Of a DNA stretch of 60,642 nt, positions 44,080 to 52,663 are shown piece after piece. The notes beneath the pieces are model-generated. The model saw nothing but the letters and a program-made list of their open reading frames with translations, had not been told where the DNA came from and did no database searches. A program made the position numbers and the translations under genes. The stretch spans positions 1-60,642 of the forward strand of contig CAZNXJ010000029.1 of the NCBI GenBank assembly GCA_964577115.1, written 5' to 3'. This DNA is from CAZNXJ01 sp964577115. Lineage in GTDB: Bacteria > Planctomycetota > Planctomycetia > Pirellulales > Pirellulaceae. Position 1 is the first letter of the stretch. Every line of letters begins with the position of its first letter.

Positions 44080-45095
44080 AACTTGCGACATACGTTCTGG
44101 CTGACCAGCCTGACGCGCCGCCACGACTGGGGGCCGTCCAGTGCGATCCGGGCAGCACTGTGCCGCGGTACCTAGTCGACCTGCGCACTGCCGAACAGGC
44201 GTTTAACGGCGGACGCTCGGGCATGTTCGACAGTATGCTCGCTTGGCTGGAATCGGGACCTGCCGCCGTCGAACGTACACAGCAGCTCGTTGAACGCGCG
44301 GCCGGCGACCTGTCGTCGTTTGGGCACCCCATCGAAAGCGTGCACCTGCTCGCTCCCCTCCCCCGGCCCCGCTCGATTCGTGATTGCCTCGTGTTCGAAG
44401 GTCATTGGATACAGGTGGCCCGGCGCATTGCCAGCGGATACGTGCCGCTGCTCGGCCAGTTCGACGCGCTGCTCGAACGCACGACAGGGCGCAGTTTTCT
44501 GCGCCCACCGCGCGTCTGGTACGAGCGGCCTCTGTACTACAAGGGCAATCCCGCATCGGTCGTCGGGCCCGACGCCGACGTGCGCTGGCCGGCCTACAGC
44601 GAGCAGCTAGATTTTGAACTCGAGCTGGGTGCCATCATCGGGCGCCAGGGGCGCGACCTTTCGGTGGACGAAGCGCAGCATCATATCGCCGGCTTCGTGA
44701 TTTTTAACGATTTCAGTGCCCGCGACGTGCAGCGGCGCGAAATGGCCGGGCGCTTGGGACCCGCAAAAAGCAAGGACTTTGATACGGGCAACGCGATCGG
44801 TCCTTGGCTAACCACGGCTGACGAATGGCCAGGCGGCTTGGAGCTCTGGATGGAAGCGCGCGTCAACGGCGAGTGCTGGAGTCGCGCGAGCACCGCGGAC
44901 ATGCAGTTTACGTTTGCCGAGATTGTTTCGTACGTCTCCCAAGGCGAAACGCTCTATCCGGGCGATTTCATCGGCAGCGGAACCCCGCGCGGCGGCTGTG
45001 GCTGGGAACTCGACCGCTGGCTGCAACCAGGGGACATTGTCGAGCTGGAAGTCGAACGACTCGGCGTGCTGCGCAGCCGCATCGTGCGCGACTGA
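44076..45095 (+). CDS. Fumarylacetoacetate hydrolase (FAH) family protein
   Basis: The ATG at 44076 overlaps the cyclase stop and gives 339 residues. The FAH fold is seen from about residue 150: YSEQLDFELELGAIIGRQG with metal-binding acidic residues, FVIFNDFSARDVQRREM, KSKDFDTGNAIGPWL, and GDFIGSGTPRGGCGWELDRWLQPGDIVELEVERLG at the end. The N-terminal domain (1-110, ATYVLADQPDAPPRLGAV) resembles that of bacterial FAH homologues acting on C-C bonds of beta-diketones. Together with the cyclase gene it suggests a two-step catabolic operon; the substrate is not defined. Confidence 0.92.
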   Translation: MKLATYVLADQPDAPPRLGAVQCDPGSTVPRYLVDLRTAEQAFNGGRSGMFDSMLAWLESGPAAVERTQQLVERAAGDLSSFGHPIESVHLLAPLPRPRSIRDCLVFEGHWIQVARRIASGYVPLLGQFDALLERTTGRSFLRPPRVWYERPLYYKGNPASVVGPDADVRWPAYSEQLDFELELGAIIGRQGRDLSVDEAQHHIAGFVIFNDFSARDVQRREMAGRLGPAKSKDFDTGNAIGPWLTTADEWPGGLELWMEARVNGECWSRASTADMQFTFAEIVSYVSQGETLYPGDFIGSGTPRGGCGWELDRWLQPGDIVELEVERLGVLRSRIVRD

Positions 45096-45130
45096 CCGTT
45101 CCGCCGCCGAGTCGCTTATACCTCGCGATG

Positions 45131-47509
45131 CTACGGCTTCCGTGCGCGCCATTCGGCTTCGAGCCGGTCGGGGGACCAGGCGCCCGAGTGCTGTGAGAAG
45201 AGCATGCGACTGCGGAACTCGCGGCCTTCGTGGCGAAGATCCATGTCGGGCCAGCGGCCGAGAAAGCTGCCCGCCTTGGCTCCCTTGCGGCCGGCCAGCC
45301 ACTCGGGCGCTCGCCCGTCGCGGCTGAACCACTCGCGTACGCGTTCCACGTCCTGCTGGCTCTCCAGGCGGCCGATCAGTTTCATGCTACAGTTGCTCAG
45401 CGCCTCATATTCGACACTGCGTGGGCTCTGCGCTGCGACCGCGCAGCCGACACGGTATTTGCGGCCTTGGCTGAATAGGCGACGGAGCGGTTGTTTCGCC
45501 GGGGTCTTGCGATTACCGGCGGGTAGAAAGTCGCGTGCTTCGTCGAGATAGAACATCACCTGCGGACCGCTTTCCGGCGATCGTGTGATCATCCAGCGGT
45601 AAATCTCGGTCGCGATCACCGAGACGACGAACTGCTTTTGCGCTTCATCGATCAGATGATTGAGATAGATGATGTTTAGCGGCGACTTGCCGGGTGAACT
45701 GGCCGCGACGAGCTGCTCCATGTCCATCGGTGTGCCCTTGGTGAACAGGGCGGACTTGGGGCCATGCAGGAAGGTGCGAAGTTTACGGGCAAGCTTGCCT
45801 CGCTCAACCTTCCGCAACAGTCGATCCGGCTCGTCGAGCCCGATGGACTCGGGGGCATCCAGCGCGTTCGTGACTGTTTCGAGCGACACGCGGCCGTGCT
45901 CCCGGTGCGAAAGCCGCCGCAGGATTTCCAGCAGCAGAGTTTGCTGGCTGTCCTGTTCGCCGCCGATGTTCGCGAGATTCACGAGGCTTGACGCCGAGGT
46001 CAAGAACAACTGCTCTTGTTCCTCGCGGCGCCGCTGCGGGTCTTCAATACCTGACAGCTCGCTGTCATCCGGCAAGCGCAAAGGATCGAGGCTCATGCGC
46101 ATCGCAATCGAGGAGCCGGGCGTCCAGACGCGGACTTCCACACTTTCGTGGAACTGCTCATACGCTTCTCGCTCAGACGCGGACAGTTCGCTCGCATCGC
46201 GTTCCTTGAGGAACTGCACCAGATCGCCTTGAGGATCGATTGCGATGACCGCTCCACCGCAGCGAATCGCTTCTTCCAGGATGACCTTGGCCAGCCACGT
46301 TTTCCCACTGCCCGCTGCGCCGGCGACCAGCGCATGTGTGACGAGCGAGTCGTGAGAAATAAAAACGGGCGCCGGCTCGGATTCCCAGTAACCGATAAAC
46401 AGCTCGTCCTGCGGCACCACTTGAAGCGCCGGCTCGCGGGACCCATGGGCGGGCGAGTCCTGTGGTGATTCCGCCGCCGTTGATGCCGAGTCTTGAAGCG
46501 GTGCGGCGGTGATGCGTGGTTCCGGGGGAGCCGTCGCATCCTCCCCGGATTGCGCCGACTCGGCCGCTTCCCGCCAATGGGTGAGCCACCCGCCTTCATG
46601 CTTCGGCCCCAGCCGCGCCGTACATTGGCTTTGCCAAGGACACGCATCGCAGTAGGCCGGTTCGCCGGGTGGCTTCAGGCCGGTCCCGGAGTTCTCGTCG
46701 TACTGAAGCCACGCGCCGATGGATGCCAGGAAGTCGTACGTTTGGTAGCGCTGCGTCTGGATCGCGTCCCACGTGCGCTCTTCCAGTACTCGGCGCGGAT
46801 GCAGGTACAAGACGGCAACATCAGGCTCGGTATGGTGCTGCACATGGTGCATCAGCGCGTAGAGGCTGATCTGCGAGATATCGTTCGCTGGCCGATCGGC
46901 GGGAGTCAGCTTGTAGTCGATGATGCGCCGCCGTGTGGTGCGCCAGTCGTAAAACACATAATCCAGCCGGCCGTGTACGTTGATCGCCTGACCATTGGGT
47001 CCGACGTCAAACGTTACATCGACGAATCGCCGCTGATCACCGAACAATTGATCGCGAAGTTCGTCGATCGGTAGTCCCGCGGCTTGCCCGTGGCAAAGAA
47101 TTTCAGCGAGCTCCGAAACATACCAGTCGAGCGCTCGCATGAACGACTCCTGCTGGACGCCTGAGGCGGTAAATAGTCGCGAGCGGTTCAAGTAATTGAG
47201 ATAGATGTGACGCAGAATGCGCTCGGCGAGCCGCTCGGGTGAAGGACGATCGGCCATCAATTCCCAAAACGGCTCGCTCGCCCCCACATCTTGGTTGAAG
47301 CTCTCGACCGTTTGATGGAATAAGCTGCCGAGCGCCACGTGGTTCGTCTCGCTCGATGGCTTCCAGATGCGCGTAACGATCGGCGTGTCGGTGCCGCGAA
47401 CGCGCGATTCCGTGAAATCGAAGTACGCGATGCGCGGGCAAGAAGCGGCGACGCGGACTTGACTGACCGTCAGGCGCAGGGGTGCAGCGCCGCGAAATTC
47501 CTGGTTCAT
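45131..47509 (-). CDS. Cas4/RecB-type Fe-S nuclease fused to a HerA-type DNA-translocating ATPase
   Basis: The 792-residue protein joins two DNA enzymes. Residues 1-300 are a PD-(D/E)XK nuclease of the Cas4/AddB type: Cys24, a GSLFHQTVE motif (His65), GRLD with Asp183, IIDYK with Asp198/Lys200, QISLY (Gln213, Tyr217), and the trailing cysteines 287, 290 and 296 which with Cys24 should hold a [4Fe-4S] cluster. After an acidic, Pro/Ala-rich linker (about 310-365), residues 370-792 are a HerA/FtsK-like ATPase: Walker A GAAGSGKT at 397-404, IDPQGD at 425-430, Walker B VMFYLDEARDF at 651-661 and the sensor AAQSPRSVEY at 692-701. It is the last gene of a three-gene operon, two bases after the ATPase gene. 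A single-chain version of the archaeal NurA-HerA principle is the natural comparison, though the nuclease family differs. Confidence 0.88.
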   Translation of the reverse strand: MNQEFRGAAPLRLTVSQVRVAASCPRIAYFDFTESRVRGTDTPIVTRIWKPSSETNHVALGSLFHQTVESFNQDVGASEPFWELMADRPSPERLAERILRHIYLNYLNRSRLFTASGVQQESFMRALDWYVSELAEILCHGQAAGLPIDELRDQLFGDQRRFVDVTFDVGPNGQAINVHGRLDYVFYDWRTTRRRIIDYKLTPADRPANDISQISLYALMHHVQHHTEPDVAVLYLHPRRVLEERTWDAIQTQRYQTYDFLASIGAWLQYDENSGTGLKPPGEPAYCDACPWQSQCTARLGPKHEGGWLTHWREAAESAQSGEDATAPPEPRITAAPLQDSASTAAESPQDSPAHGSREPALQVVPQDELFIGYWESEPAPVFISHDSLVTHALVAGAAGSGKTWLAKVILEEAIRCGGAVIAIDPQGDLVQFLKERDASELSASEREAYEQFHESVEVRVWTPGSSIAMRMSLDPLRLPDDSELSGIEDPQRRREEQEQLFLTSASSLVNLANIGGEQDSQQTLLLEILRRLSHREHGRVSLETVTNALDAPESIGLDEPDRLLRKVERGKLARKLRTFLHGPKSALFTKGTPMDMEQLVAASSPGKSPLNIIYLNHLIDEAQKQFVVSVIATEIYRWMITRSPESGPQVMFYLDEARDFLPAGNRKTPAKQPLRRLFSQGRKYRVGCAVAAQSPRSVEYEALSNCSMKLIGRLESQQDVERVREWFSRDGRAPEWLAGRKGAKAGSFLGRWPDMDLRHEGREFRSRMLFSQHSGAWSPDRLEAEWRARKP

Positions 47510-47511
47510 CG

Positions 47512-49755
47512 TTACGGTTTCAGCAGGAGGTAAAGATGGTCATTAGCCGGCGCCGCGTTCAGGCGTTGCTGTTCGTGCATGCGCTGCGCAGCGGATTCGA
47601 TATCGCGTCGCAGCTGCGCGAGCTCTTCGGCGCCGTTCACTCCAAACTGCGTTCCTAAACGTTCCGTCACCTCCACGCTCGAGAGGCCGGGCTTCTGCTG
47701 AAGCTGTTCGAGTATTGCTTCTTCCAGCTGTTCACCCGTGGGATGCGTGGCCGGCGCAGCCGGTGGGCTGGATGCTGCGGCGCCGTGCGTGCCGCACAAG
47801 GTCTCCAGCAGACGATGCCGGCGATACCGCCCGCTGCGATGATGCGATTCTTCGACTTCCTCAGGTGTGACTGTTGTGGAGCCTTCTCCGGAACGAGCAA
47901 TCTCCAGGTCGCCCGAGTGCGCGTCGTCGCATGCCATTTCCAGCGCGGCCAGATCGATCAACTCCTCGAACGTGAGCGCGATCACGCGGAACTGCTCGGG
48001 GCCACGTTGTTCGAGGGTCGTGCGGTGCTGTTGGCCGCGCGCTCCCAAACGAATGGGCTGGCGCCCGTCTTCCAAGATGATCACGCGTTGTGGAGGGGTG
48101 GGATCTTCGACGATGCGGCGATACGCCACTGCGGCGCTTGTGGCGTTTTCGGTGACAAGGATCCGGATCCCCGTCACCGTCACGGAACCGTGCGCGTCGC
48201 GAGTTTCGACGAGCAGGTTGTACGGTGAGTTCTCCGCGTCTGCGACACGGACGATCGCATAGGTCTCGGGCCAGGCGAGCAACCGGCGGAGAAGCCGCGC
48301 AATCAGGTTGAGTAGACTCGATTCGTCCGGCGGCATGGCGCTCGGATTCTTTTTCAGCCGCGCAAGGTACTCCTGAATCTTTTGATGCAGCAATTCGTCA
48401 ATCTGCTCGTCGCGCGGGGCGACCGGCGTGTTTGATTCGGAAGGTATCTCCGACCATTCAGACCACCAATTCGCCGCTTCACTGCCGTTCAGGCGAGCGA
48501 CCTGTTCGCGCCAGCGCTGGTCGCTCCACGACAGCACATCGCGCGGGCGTACTTCCACCATGTCGCCGATCTTCGCGGCAAACCAGGCGCTGCCGAGCGG
48601 GAAGAGGGGATCTTGCGTTTGCGCGCCTTGGACGTCGGGCACGTCGGACAGAGGTTGCAGGAAGGCTTCGAGCCGCGCTTCGATGAGCCGCCGGGCCTGC
48701 TCGGGCTGAATGTACGTCAGCTCGACTCGCTGCTGCTGAATGCGATCCCACGCGGCTGCCGGTACCAGCTTCTTGGTAACGAAGCCCAGCAGATCGGCGC
48801 GAACGCCGGAGGTAATCACAAGCAGGTTGCGCCCGTGATCGATCAGGGCGTGATTAAACCGAGCCAGTTCGATGAACCGTTCTTCGCTCAGGTTTTCAAC
48901 CTGATCGAAGCAGAGGACGAGTAGTCGGGAATCCAGTCGCGCGAGTTCGAGGAGCACGAGCAGCGCGGACTCGATCCATTGATCATTCTCTCCCGCGTCC
49001 GCATCCAGCGAACTGTCTGGGGGCAGGCCGAGATCGGCAATTTCCGCGGCATCGAGTCCTTCGCCTCGCAGCACGCGTAGAGCCAGCGTGGCACGCCACT
49101 GGGCGAACTGTCTCGACGCGTCGTCGCTCGCAGCGCCGCTGTAGTACACCCCGACGTAGAACCGCAGGAGCACGGCCCATAGCGTTCCGGCATCCTGCCG
49201 GACGCTCAGAGGCAAATCGTTCATGAAGTGCTGTTCGGCAAACCGCCGGAATGCCGACCAGGCCTGGTGGATCGTAACAGGGGCGTTGCCGCCACTGGTG
49301 GCTTCGACCGAGCGGCGCAGAACGCGGCGTACGATGTCGTACAGAACCGTCTCGCGCCACGGCAAGTGCGACGGCGCCAAACGGCTCATCACGCACTTGA
49401 GCAGATAGCGAGGGATCAAGCGTGGTGCTGCCAGGATGTTGTGCAGCGGAACGAACAGGCCCTGCCCTTCCGTTTCTACCCACCGCGAATAGCGCGCGAG
49501 CAGGTGGCTCTTTCCGACCCCGGGATCGCCCCAAACAACAACGCCCAATCCGCCGCGCGGCCGGTAGCGCGCTTCATCCGCGCACTGAACCAGTTGGTTC
49601 CAGGCCGATTGATGAATCTCGGTCACGTGGACCTGAGCGTCGGCCTGTGAGCTGACGCGATTCGAAGCGAACGGACGTTCTCGACGCATTCGTTGCAGAA
49701 AGCTGTCGGCATCGGAACTGATTGCCACGCTTTGCTCGTCCGGCGTTATCGACAC
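47512..49755 (-). CDS. Orc/STAND-like P-loop ATPase with C-terminal winged helix
   Basis: The 747-residue protein has Walker A WGDPGVGKSHLLARY at 75-89, a Walker B LLVLCFDQVENLS at 278-290, and a sensor-like strand NLLVITSGVRADLL at 310-323, followed by EQARRLIEARLEAF, the lid pattern of Orc/Cdc6 and STAND ATPases. The middle (about 430-640) is mixed alpha/beta without a match. The last 75 residues (EAILEQLQQKPGLSSVEVTERLG) look like a winged helix and may bind DNA. It lies between a winged-helix-like protein (four-base gap) and the nuclease-HerA fusion (two-base gap). It probably loads or controls the HerA motor; this is inference. Confidence 0.82.
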   Translation of the reverse strand: MSITPDEQSVAISSDADSFLQRMRRERPFASNRVSSQADAQVHVTEIHQSAWNQLVQCADEARYRPRGGLGVVVWGDPGVGKSHLLARYSRWVETEGQGLFVPLHNILAAPRLIPRYLLKCVMSRLAPSHLPWRETVLYDIVRRVLRRSVEATSGGNAPVTIHQAWSAFRRFAEQHFMNDLPLSVRQDAGTLWAVLLRFYVGVYYSGAASDDASRQFAQWRATLALRVLRGEGLDAAEIADLGLPPDSSLDADAGENDQWIESALLVLLELARLDSRLLVLCFDQVENLSEERFIELARFNHALIDHGRNLLVITSGVRADLLGFVTKKLVPAAAWDRIQQQRVELTYIQPEQARRLIEARLEAFLQPLSDVPDVQGAQTQDPLFPLGSAWFAAKIGDMVEVRPRDVLSWSDQRWREQVARLNGSEAANWWSEWSEIPSESNTPVAPRDEQIDELLHQKIQEYLARLKKNPSAMPPDESSLLNLIARLLRRLLAWPETYAIVRVADAENSPYNLLVETRDAHGSVTVTGIRILVTENATSAAVAYRRIVEDPTPPQRVIILEDGRQPIRLGARGQQHRTTLEQRGPEQFRVIALTFEELIDLAALEMACDDAHSGDLEIARSGEGSTTVTPEEVEESHHRSGRYRRHRLLETLCGTHGAAASSPPAAPATHPTGEQLEEAILEQLQQKPGLSSVEVTERLGTQFGVNGAEELAQLRRDIESAAQRMHEQQRLNAAPANDHLYLLLKP

Positions 49756-49759
49756 GTCA

Positions 49760-51085
49760 TTACCCCTTGCGCGAAACGTAGATCAACAGGTGGCCGCCTT
49801 CTTCGACGCCCGCGGCTTGTTCTTCGGGCGAGATGCCGAAGCGATTCTGGAGACCACTTAGCGAATAACGGCCTTCCCGGCGCAGCTTGAGCAGCTCGGC
49901 GTCGAACGTTTCTCGCGTCCACTCGGAAAGAGCTCGCCGCAGCTCGTACAGGCTGACCTGGTTGTAGTTTCCGTTCGCCTGATCCAATCGCCCAAAGGCT
50001 CGATCGAAGGCGTCCGCAAAGCCGTTCGCGGACGTTGCCGTCGCCGCTGGCGAGGGAGTCGCCGAAGGCTCGGCGCGTGACTGCGGCGCGTTGTTCGTGC
50101 GCGCGGCGGTAAGCTCGGACGTGCGGTCTGGAACGCTGCCGGGGGCCGGTGACGGCGCGGCCGAGTGCGCAGTCGCACCCTGAAGGCGTCGCCGCAGTAC
50201 CGGCGGTTCGATGTCGTCGATCAGGCACAACTTGATCTTGCGGCCGTCGCGCACGGCAACGAGACCTTCGGGGAGGCGCTGTTCGTCGAGTGTGCGCTGG
50301 ATGGCGTGTTCGATGCGGGAGCGCAGCGGCGCCGCGGCCTTCTTGGCGATGTCCGAAGCGAGCAGCAGGCTCTTGGTTGCGGTGCGCGCCGCGCGGAGGA
50401 GATACCGTAGCGTTTCTGGTGCGGCGACAAGCCGCTCGACGGCATCGCGCGGCAGCAGCGGCGCGTCCAGTGCCTTGTCGCGCACCATGTAGAACTGATC
50501 GGCGAAGGCCGGCCGCGCTGCGGCCTTTTTGATTTTCGCCTGTTCACGCGTCGGATGGTAACCGGCGGTTTGTGCGAGATCAGCGAGCGTGGTGGGGCGA
50601 GCATCCGCCGATTGAAAGTGCTGCTGCGCCGCGCGCGCTAGTTGGCTGGCAACCCGATCGTCGGATGTCGCTGCAATGCCGGGAAGTTCCCCACGTGCCG
50701 CGCGCGGTTTGAAGTAACTGGTAAAGCGTTTCCGCAGCGCGGCGGGAACCTGTTTCGCTACGTCCGTGATCAACCAGGGGGAATCACCGAGTGTGTGGCA
50801 CCGAGCGAACTCGAGCAGCGCGTCGCTCGTTGCTAGCCGCTCGGCATCCTCCGCTAGCGCGACCGGCGCCGATAACTTGCCCGCGTGGCCGCGAATGATT
50901 GCCTCCTTAAACGGTCGGCTGCGCAGAATTTTCTCGAGCAGTGCGGCTTCTTCCGGCGCGAGGGCTTCGTCGAGCAACCGATCGAGCGGGACGGGATAAT
51001 GATTCGCCCCAAGCACGCGACGCTCGGCGAGCCGCGTACGAAGTCGTTGGACGATTGGCGGAATGGGATCCTCTTTTTTCGCCAT
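49760..51085 (-). CDS. Winged-helix-like protein, first gene of the nuclease-HerA operon
   Basis: The 441-residue protein has no enzymatic motif. Residues 1-300 are helical and rich in Ala/Arg (LDRLLDEALAPEEAALLEKIL; DVAKQVPAALRKRFTSYF; AARTATKSLLLASDIAKKAA). A Pro/Ser/Ala linker occupies about 308-355, and the C-terminal 80 residues (VSLYELRRALSEWTRETFDAELL, ending GRYSLSGLQNRFG) form a winged-helix-like domain with a final strand GGHLLIYVS. This suggests a DNA-binding or adaptor subunit. It starts the minus-strand operon with the AAA-type ATPase and the Cas4-HerA fusion, so its promoter should lie in the 417-base gap to the right. I do not recognise the family. Confidence 0.78.
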   Translation of the reverse strand: MAKKEDPIPPIVQRLRTRLAERRVLGANHYPVPLDRLLDEALAPEEAALLEKILRSRPFKEAIIRGHAGKLSAPVALAEDAERLATSDALLEFARCHTLGDSPWLITDVAKQVPAALRKRFTSYFKPRAARGELPGIAATSDDRVASQLARAAQQHFQSADARPTTLADLAQTAGYHPTREQAKIKKAAARPAFADQFYMVRDKALDAPLLPRDAVERLVAAPETLRYLLRAARTATKSLLLASDIAKKAAAPLRSRIEHAIQRTLDEQRLPEGLVAVRDGRKIKLCLIDDIEPPVLRRRLQGATAHSAAPSPAPGSVPDRTSELTAARTNNAPQSRAEPSATPSPAATATSANGFADAFDRAFGRLDQANGNYNQVSLYELRRALSEWTRETFDAELLKLRREGRYSLSGLQNRFGISPEEQAAGVEEGGHLLIYVSRKG

Positions 51086-51502
51086 TCGTTACTCCGCAGA
51101 GTCCGAGTTGACTGGAAACGCTGATCGCAATCTTATGCGCGACTCTCACCAAGTAAACGCGCGGTACGAGATGGGTTGGGCGGGCCACCCAATCGAGTGA
51201 ACCTGTTAGCTTTTCTTCGGCGCAGAATATCGCTCGGCGCTAGGCACTCGCGTGAAGTCTCCGAATTTTCAGGTTTCGCCCAGCGGCGCTGCGTGCGCCG
51301 GAGATGGTGGCGGTCGGAACGATTGGGGTCGTTGGCTTCGTGAGAGCTTGCACGGTGGTTCGGCCAACCGAGTAAGGGAGAGTGTTTGGGTTCCATCTGC
51401 AACCGGGTGGCACGTGGCGATTGGGCGATGGATAATCCAGCCATGTATTTTCATGCCGACTGCTGGTTTGACTGCTGAACCGCGGAAATTAAGGAATCCA
51501 CC
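51086..51502. other. 417-base gap between divergent units
   Basis: It should hold the promoter of the three-gene nuclease operon (leftward) and of the isochorismatase-like gene (rightward). No gene is seen, and I find no clear -35/-10 pair. GGCGAAACC and TGGGTT-like patches occur but mean little. Confidence 0.4.
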
Positions 51503-52579
51503 ATGTACGGTTATCGACGCACGTTTGCTGCCTTGGGCATCGCCCTGTCCGTTGCGGCGGGCGCCTGGGCGAGCGACCCGGCGACTCGGACGTATGAAAA
51601 TCGGCTGCGCAAAATCGAAAATCCGCAGCCACTGCTAGCTGATTATCCCGAGTACATCGCGCCGGTTCGCGAACTGGTGCATTACGAAGCGCCGCCGATC
51701 GTGAATGATCCGGATGCCGACCTGCACGTGCGCGCCTGGCGTTTCTCGTACAATGCGCGCGGCATCATCGAGATGCCGAATCACCTGAAAGCATCTGAGA
51801 CGGCCGTGATCATGGTGCACCCGTGGGGCATCGACGATGGGCAAGGCTGGAATACTCCCGAACCGGCCGGCGTTGCTGATTTCTGCACCGTCGAGAAGAA
51901 CCACCTCGCGGCGAGCCACACGCGCCGCGTCATCAACCCGTTGCTCAAACGGCTGCGTCCGCATGTTGCATTCGTGATGTACAGCTTGCCCGGCGAGCAG
52001 GATCCGATCCGGCATAAGTTGTATCGCTCGTTCACCTACACGCCGACGGCGGAAGAACGCGCTGAGGCCGCGAAGCAGCTTGATTTCGTGCTGCGTTCGT
52101 TCGAGTATCGGGGCGAGCCGCTGCCGGCGACGCTCGAGCTATCGACCAATACGCCCGTGATTGATTACTTCAAACAATTCCCGGGCCTCGATGCCGGACC
52201 ACGCTATAACAACGAGGGCTTTTGGAAGTTGCCGATTCCCGTGACCCGCGACATCGACGTCGATCCGCAGGATGTCGTTATCTACGATACGCCCGGATAC
52301 GCACCCCTGAAGAAGTTTTTGAAAGAGAACGGCATACGGCACGTGCTGCTGACTGGCTACGCCACGGACATGTGCTTCTGCCGAACGACGGCCGGCTATG
52401 AAAATCTGTCGAAGGATTTCAACGTGTTTCTCGTGGGGGACGCCAGCATGGCAACGTTCCCTGCGAACACTGGCCCGCAGCATGCGACGAACGCCGCCAT
52501 CTCGTTCGCGGCGCTCAACCAATTGGTCACGCAGGTGTCGTGGATCAAATTGGACACTGCGAAAACGGCAGGGAAGTAG
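51503..52579 (+). CDS. Exported isochorismatase-like cysteine hydrolase
   Basis: The 358-residue protein has a signal peptide (MYGYRRTFAALGIALSVAAGAWAS). The mature part has the Rossmann-like isochorismatase fold in an unusual, longer form: SETAVIMVHPWGIDDGQGW in the first strand, and IRHVLLTGYATDMCFCRTTAGYENLSKDFNVFLVGDASMATFP with the nucleophilic cysteine in TDMC, as in nicotinamidase/isochorismatase relatives. The N-terminal Asp is replaced by a His-Pro-Trp context, so the catalytic triad needs checking. About 150 residues between the first strand and the cysteine form an insertion. A periplasmic amide hydrolase is the likely role. Confidence 0.85.
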   Translation: MYGYRRTFAALGIALSVAAGAWASDPATRTYENRLRKIENPQPLLADYPEYIAPVRELVHYEAPPIVNDPDADLHVRAWRFSYNARGIIEMPNHLKASETAVIMVHPWGIDDGQGWNTPEPAGVADFCTVEKNHLAASHTRRVINPLLKRLRPHVAFVMYSLPGEQDPIRHKLYRSFTYTPTAEERAEAAKQLDFVLRSFEYRGEPLPATLELSTNTPVIDYFKQFPGLDAGPRYNNEGFWKLPIPVTRDIDVDPQDVVIYDTPGYAPLKKFLKENGIRHVLLTGYATDMCFCRTTAGYENLSKDFNVFLVGDASMATFPANTGPQHATNAAISFAALNQLVTQVSWIKLDTAKTAGK

Positions 52580-52663
52580 CCCTCTCCTCTTATGCCGCAG
52601 GGGGCACATCCAGAAATGGATGGAGCGGGTGGCGGCGGGCGGCGAGCGGCGAGCGATGGTGCA

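Noticed and set aside
45131..51085. Assignment of the operon to BREX, Wadjet or the phosphorothioate (Dnd/Dpt) systems
   Set aside because: No methyltransferase, PglZ phosphatase, SMC-like protein or sulfur-modification gene is present, and protein sizes and domain orders do not fit.
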